From Candidatus Poseidoniaceae archaeon (GTDB taxonomy: Archaea > Thermoplasmatota > Poseidoniia > Poseidoniales > Poseidoniaceae), in contig JAQXFJ010000294.1 of NCBI GenBank assembly GCA_029250385.1, positions 1 through 5,290 of the forward strand: a stretch of DNA of 5,290 bases, read 5' to 3'. The notes beneath the pieces are model-generated. The model did not search any database. It was given only the letters and a program-made list of their open reading frames with translations, and was not told where the DNA came from. The position numbers were made by a program, and so were the translations under genes. Positions within the stretch are counted from its first letter, which is position 1; every line of letters starts with the position of its first letter. Positions 1 through 5,290 of the stretch are shown here, piece after piece.

Positions 1-985
1 AGTGATCGTGCCGTTGAACCAGTGAAGCAGTACGGGCTTCGGATAATACATTCAGTCCGTTACCGGAGGATGCAGCACCATCAGTCCCGAGTCTTACATC
101 AACCCCCACCTCTTGGTAAGCGGGCAACGAAAGTGTTCCACCGCAAGCCAATTTCATGTTTGATGAAGGACAATGTACGGCAGTAACCTCGTGACTTTTC
201 AAAATCCGGATTTCATTCTTCTTAACCCAACTAGCGTGTGCACATACTGTACCTGGCTTGAAAAAACCAATACTGTCGAGATATTCAACAGGATATTTGC
301 CGGTTTTTTCAAAGCAATCAGCAACTTCCTTTCTTGTCTCACTGACATGAATATGTAATCTTCCTTGCCTTTGTTCTGCTAAATCAGCTGCCCTAACAAG
401 TGTCTCTTCGCTACATAGGTAAATTGAATGGGTGGCAATTGCATATTGAATACGATCATCAACTGATTGGGTTTGAAGTAAGTTATCAATTTCATCTAAT
501 GCTGATTTTGCATCAGGGTGTGAAGGTAGTGCAAAATCACTGACAGGGCCGCCAATAAGACCCCTAATGCCAGCATCTTCGAGGACTTTACCAGTTATTG
601 CAGGATAAAAGTACATGTCAGCCGCGAAACTACAACCAGTAGCAATCAATTCACTTGCTGCAGCTGTAGCGCCGACTCGAACATATTCTGGGCTCAATCT
701 TGCTTCAGTAGGAAATATCACCTCATTGAGCCACTGATTTAATGGATAGCCATCACTAAAATCTCTCGCATTTAATTGCATAGCAAGATGAGTATGCCAG
801 TTTTGTAATGAGCGAGTTAAAAGTCTAGAACTACCGTCGATAACTTGTCTAACATCTTCGTCACCATTAGACCTTGACCAAGACCCATCATCGTGGATTA
901 ATACATCACCAACAAACTTGTTGGTACTGCTATCATACAGAATTGTATCTGTATATCTTGCAGCATATTCCTCTGACATTGGCAT
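1..985 (-). CDS. MTA/SAH/5'-deoxyadenosine deaminase family amidohydrolase, 5' part (C-terminus cut by window edge)
   Basis: Reading the minus strand from 985 gives 328 codons open to the window edge; about 100 C-terminal residues of this roughly 430-residue family are missing. The family hydrolytically deaminates adenosine-like by-products (methylthioadenosine, S-adenosylhomocysteine, 5'-deoxyadenosine) in the cytosol, in SAM-linked purine salvage. Visible are metal ligands H64 and H66 (HTH), H213 in HIHVSET with substrate-contacting E216, H250 in CAHASW, and D302 in LGTDGAAS. HCPSSNMKLACGG (271-283) and PLNQWLNEVIFPTEAR (81-96) are typical of the MTA/SAH branch and separate it from cytosine or guanine deaminases. 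An in-frame TAA four codons upstream limits the 5' extension. ATG at 985 or 979 (Met3) could be the start; AAGG lies 4 or 10 bases before them. It follows pgk by 32 bases. Odd point: the usual PG-h-N residues before HTH are replaced by TRSLQNW. Exact substrate (mtaD- or dadD-like) cannot be told from sequence. Confidence 0.88.
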   Translation of the reverse strand, partial: MPMSEEYAARYTDTILYDSSTNKFVGDVLIHDDGSWSRSNGDEDVRQVIDGSSRLLTRSLQNWHTHLAMQLNARDFSDGYPLNQWLNEVIFPTEARLSPEYVRVGATAAASELIATGCSFAADMYFYPAITGKVLEDAGIRGLIGGPVSDFALPSHPDAKSALDEIDNLLQTQSVDDRIQYAIATHSIYLCSEETLVRAADLAEQRQGRLHIHVSETRKEVADCFEKTGKYPVEYLDSIGFFKPGTVCAHASWVKKNEIRILKSHEVTAVHCPSSNMKLACGGTLSLPAYQEVGVDVRLGTDGAASSGNGLNVLSEARTASLVQRHDH

Positions 986-1013
986 CAATCCTTGTTAGTG
1001 GGTGATGGCTGTG

Positions 1014-1023
1014 TTATTTAATT
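1014..1023 (-). promoter_or_regulatory. Candidate TATA box for the deaminase gene
   Basis: The minus strand reads AATTAAATAA here, overlapping the pgk stop codon. Its centre is about 33 bases before the deaminase ATG at 985. Archaeal transcription starts roughly 26 bases after the TATA centre, so a transcript would have a very short leader. This could give the deaminase its own promoter despite the short gap to pgk. It rests on base composition and spacing only, with no clear BRE, and an AT-rich stop region could produce it by chance. Confidence 0.3.
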
Positions 1024-2280
1024 GTCAGTTATGGATTGGGAGATGGTTAATTGGTATTTTTGTGCACTATACTCCAGACTTGCAATACCAGGTAAGACTT
1101 TGCCGGCCAAATAATTCAAACATGCCCCTCCTCCTGTGGATAAGTGCCCCATTTTAGATGATAACCCACGATTCATGATCAAGGTAGCAGTATGTCCTCC
1201 ACCCACAACAACATAGCCACTTGATTCAGCACAAGCATTCAACATTTCAATTGTACCTAGGGCAAAATCAGTAAGTTCGAACACTCCAGCAGGACCATTT
1301 AGAATTATTGTCCCTGCAGATTTAATGGCGGCTGAAAGAGTCATTGTTGAGCTGATTCCAATATCAAAAATCGGTGCAGCAACAGGCAAATCCGCAAGTG
1401 CCAAATCAACCCGATTATCTTCAATATTAGCAGCAAGGTCTGTTGGTAATTTTATTTTGTCAGCAAAATCATTCAGCATTGATTTGGCAGTTTCTACCGT
1501 AGAATGATAAGAATCACCTAGTTCTCCAACCAAAAAGTTATGATTCAATTCACCGATATCAATTCCAGAATACTCAATCAATAAATTTGCCACACCTCCA
1601 GTGGCCCACACTTCATCAGCAATGCCTTTTCTCAGCATATTGTCAGCGACAGATATTGAATCTTCAACTTTAATTCCGCCAACTACTGCAATACATGGTC
1701 TACGTGGCGAGTCTAAAGCAGCATCAAGACCGTCAATCTCTTTTTTCATCAATTCTCCAGCCACACATGGAAGGGTATGAGTAAAGCCAACAATAGAGGG
1801 GGAGTTTCTGTGAGAACAGGCGAATGCATCGTTAACAAATACATCGGCAACACTAGATAATCGTTGGATTATTTTGGTCTCAGACATTGTTAAAAAATCA
1901 CCTTTAGTAGACACTTCTTCAAGATCCATTCTTACATTGTTGAGCATCAAGATTTCCCCGTCCTCCAGACTTTCAATTGCCAGCATTGCCTTCTCACCAT
2001 GAATATCTTCGACCCATTTGACATTACGTCCCAATATTCTACCAAGTTCCCTAGAATGGCCAAGTGTGTTAGTGAAGTCTTTTTTGCCGGGTCTAGATTG
2101 GTGGGCCAATAAAACAACTTTTGCTTTAGTAAGCAAATTTAACGTTGGTACAATCGCCTTTATTCGAGTATCATCAAGAAACTCTTGGCTTTTGGGTTGT
2201 AAGGGGCTATTGATGTCAACTCTTACCAGCACAGTCTTGCCTTCGACATTAATGTCGCGCAAGTTCAAGACTTGTGCCAT
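1018..2280 (-). CDS. pgk: Phosphoglycerate kinase, archaeal type
   Basis: This 420-residue cytosolic enzyme interconverts 1,3-bisphosphoglycerate + ADP and 3-phosphoglycerate + ATP in glycolysis and gluconeogenesis. The length fits a full two-lobe PGK. The N-terminal substrate lobe shows VDIN (21-24), DDTR (36-39), HQSRPG (60-65), NNVRMD (114-119) and NDAFACSHR (150-158). The C-terminal nucleotide lobe shows GGIKVEDS (201-208, with the nucleotide-site Lys204), TGGVAN (227-232), NGPAGVFE (328-335), GGGHT (360-364) and HLSTGGGA (379-386). GGGHT, where bacteria and eukaryotes have GGGDT, is usual in archaeal PGKs. Ser62 sits where Gly is common in the HxGRP loop. The start is ATG 2280, with a GGGAG element only 4 bases upstream. 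The gene diverges from the M24 peptidase gene and is followed 32 bases later by the deaminase. No frameshift or missing catalytic segment is seen. Confidence 0.97.
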   Translation of the reverse strand: MAQVLNLRDINVEGKTVLVRVDINSPLQPKSQEFLDDTRIKAIVPTLNLLTKAKVVLLAHQSRPGKKDFTNTLGHSRELGRILGRNVKWVEDIHGEKAMLAIESLEDGEILMLNNVRMDLEEVSTKGDFLTMSETKIIQRLSSVADVFVNDAFACSHRNSPSIVGFTHTLPCVAGELMKKEIDGLDAALDSPRRPCIAVVGGIKVEDSISVADNMLRKGIADEVWATGGVANLLIEYSGIDIGELNHNFLVGELGDSYHSTVETAKSMLNDFADKIKLPTDLAANIEDNRVDLALADLPVAAPIFDIGISSTMTLSAAIKSAGTIILNGPAGVFELTDFALGTIEMLNACAESSGYVVVGGGHTATLIMNRGLSSKMGHLSTGGGACLNYLAGKVLPGIASLEYSAQKYQLTISQSITDN

Positions 2281-2405
2281 GCTACTCCCAACAGCAGGCA
2301 GTTTTTGATTTATCGTCTGTTGATTTCACCACAATTGAGAATAAATTCACGGTTAACTCCGAGTTTATCGGTTAGAGTTTTCAACATCTAGTACGGCCCA
2401 CAACC
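2281..2405. promoter_or_regulatory. Divergent promoter region between pgk and the M24 peptidase gene
   Basis: This 125-base gap must carry the 5' signals of two oppositely directed genes. For pgk (minus strand), GATAAATC at 2314-2307 lies about 30 bases before the ATG, implying an almost leaderless transcript. AATTTATT at 2347-2340 is an alternative with a longer leader that would include the GGGAG element. For the rightward gene, GTTTATCG at 2363-2370 lies about 40 bases before ATG 2406, and AATAAATT at 2340-2347 is the alternative. The heptamer TTTATCG occurs twice on the plus strand (2309-2315 and 2364-2370). No good ribosome binding site precedes ATG 2406. The individual boxes are guesses by eye. 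Confidence 0.45.
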
Positions 2406-3680
2406 ATGTCGTCATGGTCAACCGAAGATTTGCTAGGACCTGAGGGTGAAGATTGGCGTGTGCCAGTTAGTGAACTTGAACAACGGATTAGCAAACTAGC
2501 AAACTCGTTGCAAGAAAACAATCTTCCAGGTGCGTTAATCCAAAGCCCGGTTGACTTGTACTACTATGCCGGAGGACGGCAAAACGGAGCGTTATTCATT
2601 CCCGCAACAGGCTCCAAAGCCAGCACTGTTTCTGGTGGAGAGGGCAGTACTTTCTTTGTTAGAAGGTCAATTAAGCGAGCAGAATTTGAAGCAGGCGGAA
2701 CCGATGCTCCATTTGCCATCAAAAAATTTCCTAGCCTGAAGGTTCTTGCTGAAACGCTATCTGACATGGGTGCAGAAGCCAGTCCAGCCTTACAAAAGGG
2801 GGAACTCCCAGCAGACTTTCATGAGAAATTCGCATCAGTATTGGCTCCTTTGGGAAAAACTGCCGATTGCACTCAATTGATTCATTCTCAAAGAGAAGTA
2901 AAATCTTCTTGGGAATTATCTATGATGCGAGAGGGAGCATTAGTCCAACAAGCAATGTTTGACTCTGTTAGGAAGGAAATTGCAGCAGGAAAAACCGAAT
3001 TAGAACTGGTTGCCGCCGCTGAAGCAATTAGTAGACAAAGAGGCTTTGGCGGCAATGTCCAAATGAGGCGCTTTCCATTACAATGTGATAGAGCAGTAAT
3101 CGTGTCAGGCAGATCAGGAGGTGTTCCGTCGTTCTTTGATTCAGCAATAGGTGGTAGTGGTGCTCATCCGCTAGCTGGAATGGGTTCAGGATTCAATAAG
3201 ATAAGAGAAAAACAACCCATCTTGGTTGACCTGGTTCATGTTCACAGAGGTTATGTTGTTGACGCCACTAGGATGTTTAGTGTTGGTAAATTAGACGAAA
3301 CTTGGTTGGAAAGGCTAGATTCGATGGTTGAAGTTAGTGACGCAGTAGTTAATTCACTTGGCCGCGGTGAGGATTGTTCAAAGGCATGGGAGATCGGCTC
3401 ACAATTAGCCACCAGCATGGGTCATAGTGAACATCTAATGGGTATGAACCCAGACCAAAGTAAGTTCTTAGGCCACTCAGTTGGTTTACAGTTAGATGAA
3501 TCACCAGTTGTTGCAAAAGGCTTTGATCGACCATTACCTGATAACGGGGTCATGGCAATTGAGCCAAAACTGGTATTTGCGGAAGGCAGCATTGGTATCG
3601 AAGATACTTGGTTAAAGTCAGAAAACGGATTAGAGCGCCTAACATTAACTGGTAATACTGAATGGCTAACTAATTGCTAA
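2406..3680 (+). CDS. M24 family metallopeptidase (Xaa-Pro dipeptidase/aminopeptidase-like)
   Basis: The 424-residue protein has a creatinase-like N-terminal domain (about 20-155; SPVDLYYYAGG at 48-57 matches the family's NLxYxTG region) and a C-terminal pita-bread domain (about 165-415). All five expected dimetal ligands are present: D275 (ILVDL), D286 (VVDATRMF), H357 (LGHSVG), E386 (AIEPK) and E399 (IGIEDT). The 13-residue gap between the two glutamates is closer to prolidase than to E. coli PepP. H254 fits the conserved upstream histidine. Family members cleave X-Pro bonds in peptides with Mn2+, Co2+ or Zn2+ in the cytosol. There is no signal peptide or membrane segment. The conserved histidine seven residues after the metal-binding histidine is Asp364 here, and a Gly/Ser-rich stretch (247-262) precedes the first ligand, so substrate assignment is open; a non-peptidase M24 hydrolase is possible. 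It leads the rightward run, 31 bases before the histone-fold gene. Confidence 0.9.
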   Translation: MSSWSTEDLLGPEGEDWRVPVSELEQRISKLANSLQENNLPGALIQSPVDLYYYAGGRQNGALFIPATGSKASTVSGGEGSTFFVRRSIKRAEFEAGGTDAPFAIKKFPSLKVLAETLSDMGAEASPALQKGELPADFHEKFASVLAPLGKTADCTQLIHSQREVKSSWELSMMREGALVQQAMFDSVRKEIAAGKTELELVAAAEAISRQRGFGGNVQMRRFPLQCDRAVIVSGRSGGVPSFFDSAIGGSGAHPLAGMGSGFNKIREKQPILVDLVHVHRGYVVDATRMFSVGKLDETWLERLDSMVEVSDAVVNSLGRGEDCSKAWEIGSQLATSMGHSEHLMGMNPDQSKFLGHSVGLQLDESPVVAKGFDRPLPDNGVMAIEPKLVFAEGSIGIEDTWLKSENGLERLTLTGNTEWLTNC

Positions 3681-3711
3681 TAATGAAAAGCATCCAATGT
3701 AAGGCCCTCAT

Positions 3712-4500
3712 ATGCCGGCTAAACCATATTCCTCTGGTCACATCGGAGCAGTTGCTTCTAATTTCACGCAAATGCGTTTATCCGGTGCGGTAAAAGAACA
3801 ACTAGTTGCTTTATTGTGTGAGGAATTAGACCGGTTAGTGCCAACAATGGAATCAGAAACTCTAGCCCAAGATCCGGAAAGAAAAACATTGGACGACCCT
3901 AACCGCACACGATTAAATTACAATCGAACTAGAGAGTTAATGATTGATAGAATCAGTAGTATTGATTCTGTTGGCTCTGCCGCAGTCCAAGCAGGGATTG
4001 AACATGTTGAGACTCATTTGGCTAAGATTTTGAAACACGCAGAGGCAGCAGCAGAAAAAGACCGAGTTGCCACAATCAAGCCAAGGCATTTGGAAATTGC
4101 TGTGTCTGGAATGGGCCTCAATTCTGATGATGAGGAAGAAGATATTGACACAATCGAAGAATCTGAAACCTTGATAGTTGGCCAAGGAGGAGGCGTATTA
4201 ACCCGTTCTTCGTTGCTTTCTTTGGCTAGGACACACGCTAAAATGCCAGTCACCGATGATGCAATTGAAGAATTAATCGACACCTATTACATGGTAGTGG
4301 AAAAATTGGAATCAGACATTAGAACTCACGCACAACTTGGCGGTAATCCAGTTCAATTCATCGAATCAATCAACCGGATGAAGACTCTAATGTCGCTTGG
4401 TTGGATGCGCTCAATGCTAATCAAAGCCGCCACGAATGCTCGTGATCGAGGCTACAAACGTATTGACATTGAACAAATAGTTCACTTAGACCCTTATTGA
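3712..4500 (+). CDS. Double histone-fold protein (archaeal histone/CBF-NFY-like)
   Basis: The 262-residue protein is most probably a DNA-binding chromatin protein or histone-like transcription factor. The clearest match is residues 89-131: a long amphipathic helix, then KHAEAAAEKDRVATIKPRHL, which reproduces the archaeal histone pattern of helix 2, loop 2 and helix 3 (compare the KHAGRKTVKxEDIxLA type). IGAVASNFTQMRLSGAVKEQ (11-30) resembles helix 1, loop 1 and the start of helix 2. A second copy is suggested at 163-258: SLLSLARTHAKMPVTDDAIE looks like helix 1/loop 1/helix 2, and NARDRGYKRIDIEQIVHL looks like loop 2/helix 3. The halves are joined by an acidic linker (DDEEEDIDTIEE, 139-150). 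Canonical archaeal histones are about 65-70 residues, so each half is too long and seems to carry an insertion (about 46-84 and 205-222). AAGG lies 7 bases before the ATG. The gene probably shares a transcript with the M24 gene. Fold assignment is by eye; the second half is weaker. Confidence 0.72.
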   Translation: MPAKPYSSGHIGAVASNFTQMRLSGAVKEQLVALLCEELDRLVPTMESETLAQDPERKTLDDPNRTRLNYNRTRELMIDRISSIDSVGSAAVQAGIEHVETHLAKILKHAEAAAEKDRVATIKPRHLEIAVSGMGLNSDDEEEDIDTIEESETLIVGQGGGVLTRSSLLSLARTHAKMPVTDDAIEELIDTYYMVVEKLESDIRTHAQLGGNPVQFIESINRMKTLMSLGWMRSMLIKAATNARDRGYKRIDIEQIVHLDPY

Positions 4501-4515
4501 AAGTCAGTGCATTTG

Positions 4516-4523
4516 TTAAAATA
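4516..4523 (+). promoter_or_regulatory. Candidate TATA box for the peroxiredoxin gene
   Basis: TTAAAATA lies in the 58-base spacer after the histone-fold gene. Counting about 26 bases from its centre puts transcription initiation near 4546. That is downstream of the first in-frame ATG (4532) and just upstream of the ribosome-binding sequence serving ATG 4559. The agreement of box, initiation point and Shine-Dalgarno supports both the promoter and the later start codon. No convincing BRE is seen. Confidence 0.45.
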
Positions 4524-4547
4524 CTTCTTTCATGAGGTTGACAGCAA

Positions 4548-4552
4548 GAGGT
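4548..4552 (+). promoter_or_regulatory. Ribosome binding site deciding the peroxiredoxin start
   Basis: GAGGT, complementary to the CCUCC-type 3' end of archaeal 16S rRNA, ends 6 bases before ATG 4559. The competing in-frame ATG at 4532 has only TTCTTTC before it, with no ribosome-binding sequence. This favours translation from 4559. Confidence 0.5.
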
Positions 4553-4558
4553 CTTACC

Positions 4559-5020
4559 ATGATAGGAGAAGCAGCACCAGAATTTACTTTGAAGAATACA
4601 TCAAAAGAAGCAGTCTCATTAGCAGACTATCGCGGCAAAACAGTAGTTATCGCATTTTATCCAGGCGCTTTTACTGGTGTTTGTGACAAGGAAATGTGTG
4701 CTTTTCAAGACAACCTTGCTAAGCTTAACGGTTCATCGGCTACAGTTATTGGTATCAGTGTTGACTCACCGTGGGCTAATGCAGAATTTGCTAGAAAGTA
4801 CAACTTAGAGTTCGAACTATTATCTGACCTAGACCGCGCAGTGGTTGAGGCTTACGATGCTAAGTTTGTTGGTCTTGGTGGACTGGAAGGCTACGTTTCG
4901 GCAAACAGGGTCGTGATTGTAGTTGACAAAGAGGGCTTAGTCCAACACCGCTGGGTCGCTGAGAACCCTGGTGTTGAGCCAGATTATGATGCCATTGTTA
5001 CTCTGGCAGAATCTCTTTGA
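4559..5020 (+). CDS. Peroxiredoxin (PrxQ/BCP or AhpE-like, AhpC/TSA family)
   Basis: The 153-residue thioredoxin-fold enzyme reduces hydrogen peroxide or organic hydroperoxides in the cytosol with a reactive cysteine. The active-site motif FYPGAFTGVC (33-42) gives the PxxxTxxC signature with P35, T39 and peroxidatic C42; R117 in SANRVV is the conserved active-site arginine. C47, five residues after C42, matches the resolving cysteine of E. coli BCP and plant PrxQ, so an intramolecular disulfide recycled by thioredoxin is likely. GEAAPEF at the N-terminus is the usual family beginning. An in-frame ATG at 4532 would add nine residues (MRLTARGLT) that have no family counterpart. The 4559 start is preferred for that reason, and because GAGGT lies 6 bases ahead and a TATA candidate lies at 4516. 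The length is normal for the family. A membrane protein gene follows after 31 bases and may be co-transcribed. Confidence 0.93.
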   Translation: MIGEAAPEFTLKNTSKEAVSLADYRGKTVVIAFYPGAFTGVCDKEMCAFQDNLAKLNGSSATVIGISVDSPWANAEFARKYNLEFELLSDLDRAVVEAYDAKFVGLGGLEGYVSANRVVIVVDKEGLVQHRWVAENPGVEPDYDAIVTLAESL

Positions 5021-5044
5021 GACAGAATATTAGCCTCAAAGGAT

Positions 5045-5070
5045 TGATTGTATGGTTAACTCAACAATCA
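5045..5070 (+). repeat. Short inverted repeat with a start codon in its loop
   Basis: TGATTGT (5045-5051) is perfectly complementary to ACAATCA (5064-5070), with a 12-base loop that begins with the ATG of the membrane protein gene. In RNA this could fold into a weak AU-rich hairpin presenting the start codon. A 7-bp AT-rich stem is well within chance, so a regulatory role is only a possibility. Confidence 0.3.
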
Positions 5071-5290
5071 TTCTATACGCTTTTTTTGCCGGCCTCGTAG
5101 CAATTTTAGTTACCGTTTCAATCGAAAAATTTGGCGGTTTTATCGGAGGGGTATTAGGCACAGTTCCATCAACCATAATCCCGGCTGCAGCGGGAGTCTA
5201 TGCTATTGATGGGGGGGCGTCACTAAGGTCTAGTATGTCTGTAGTGCCGCTTGGAATGTTGATTAATGGTCTATTTCTTGGAGTATGGAT
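5052..5290 (+). CDS. Unidentified multipass membrane protein, N-terminal part (cut by window edge)
   Basis: Seventy-nine codons are open from ATG 5052 to the right edge, with no stop. The peptide is strongly hydrophobic. A first membrane helix spans about residues 5-23 (starting TIILYAFFAGL). A second, Gly- and Ala-rich segment at about 28-50 contains GGFIGGVLGTVPSTIIPAA, and a third begins near 63 and runs off the edge. Charged residues are few: E25 and K26 between the first two helices, D53 and R59 between the second and third. The GG-x-GG spacing and the PST turn inside the second helix suggest tight helix packing, perhaps in a transporter or channel-like protein, but I do not recognise the family. 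An AAAGG sequence ends 9 bases before the ATG, and an in-frame TAG seven codons upstream prevents a long extension. It follows the peroxiredoxin gene by 31 bases and may be co-transcribed with it. Confidence 0.78.
   Translation, partial: MVNSTIILYAFFAGLVAILVTVSIEKFGGFIGGVLGTVPSTIIPAAAGVYAIDGGASLRSSMSVVPLGMLINGLFLGVW

Noticed and set aside
1..1010. A plus-strand open frame of about 61 codons at 173-358 in an otherwise unassigned left region.
   Set aside because: It lies antisense inside the clearly coding minus-strand deaminase frame, whose metal and substrate motifs are intact across this stretch, and its own product shows no recognisable features.
1189..1200. pgk carries GGGHT rather than GGGDT in the nucleotide site, which might suggest a degenerate enzyme.
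   Set aside because: His at this position is common in archaeal PGKs and all other signature motifs are present, so it reads as normal for the lineage.
1325..2308. Plus-strand open frames at 1325-1507 and 2018-2308 opposite pgk.
   Set aside because: They are antisense shadows of pgk; their translations have no domain, ribosome binding site or sensible composition.
2551..3534. Small open frames at 2551-2739 (plus), 2564-2767 (minus) and 3349-3534 (minus) inside the M24 gene.
   Set aside because: All overlap well-conserved M24 coding sequence in other frames and look like composition artefacts.
3937..4283. Two overlapping minus-strand frames opposite the histone-fold gene, one Cys- and Phe-rich and one Ser-rich.
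   Set aside because: The Cys/Phe and Ser runs are the reverse reading of Ala/Glu/Lys-rich and Asp/Glu-rich codons of the sense gene, not a real protein signal.
985..5051. The decamer AAGGATTGAT occurs in the leaders of both the deaminase (minus strand) and the membrane protein gene (plus strand).
   Set aside because: Shared decamers are expected by chance in a two-strand comparison of over 5 kb, and the AAGG part is simply ribosome-binding-like sequence.
2351..5062. GGTTAACTC is shared between the divergent intergenic region (2351-2359) and the start of the membrane gene (5054-5062).
   Set aside because: A single shared nonamer is well within chance, and one copy lies within coding sequence.

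Overview
The window looks like chromosomal DNA of an archaeon. Three things point there: a phosphoglycerate kinase with archaeal-type signatures (a GGGHT nucleotide-site motif instead of the bacterial/eukaryotic GGGDT), a protein carrying histone-fold sequence, and AT-rich TATA-like boxes about 30-40 bases ahead of start codons. The modest GC content, dense gene packing and gene mix resemble planktonic euryarchaea of the Marine Group II/III (Thermoplasmatota) type. That placement is an impression from protein style and was not tested by a search.

Layout. Positions 1-985 (minus strand) hold the first 328 codons of an amidohydrolase of the MTA/SAH/5'-deoxyadenosine deaminase family, cut by the left edge. 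Behind it on the same strand, 32 bases away, lies a complete phosphoglycerate kinase gene, pgk (1018-2280). A 125-base divergent intergenic region (2281-2405) separates pgk from a rightward run of four genes: an M24 metallopeptidase (2406-3680), a 262-residue double histone-fold protein (3712-4500), a PrxQ/BCP/AhpE-like peroxiredoxin (best start 4559, end 5020), and the start of an unidentified multipass membrane protein (5052 to the right edge). Spacers are 31, 58 and 31 bases. The 58-base spacer carries a good TATA candidate, so the peroxiredoxin probably has its own promoter. The M24 and histone genes are probably co-transcribed.

Roles. The left half is central and salvage metabolism (glycolysis/gluconeogenesis; nucleoside by-product deamination). 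The right half combines Xaa-Pro-type peptide turnover, chromatin or DNA binding, peroxide detoxification and a membrane protein. No sequence evidence ties these into one pathway.

There is no CRISPR array, mobile element, tRNA or rRNA. No stretch over 300 bases lacks a gene. The item most worth pursuing is the histone-fold protein: two diverged halves joined by an acidic linker, each half apparently interrupted by an insertion.
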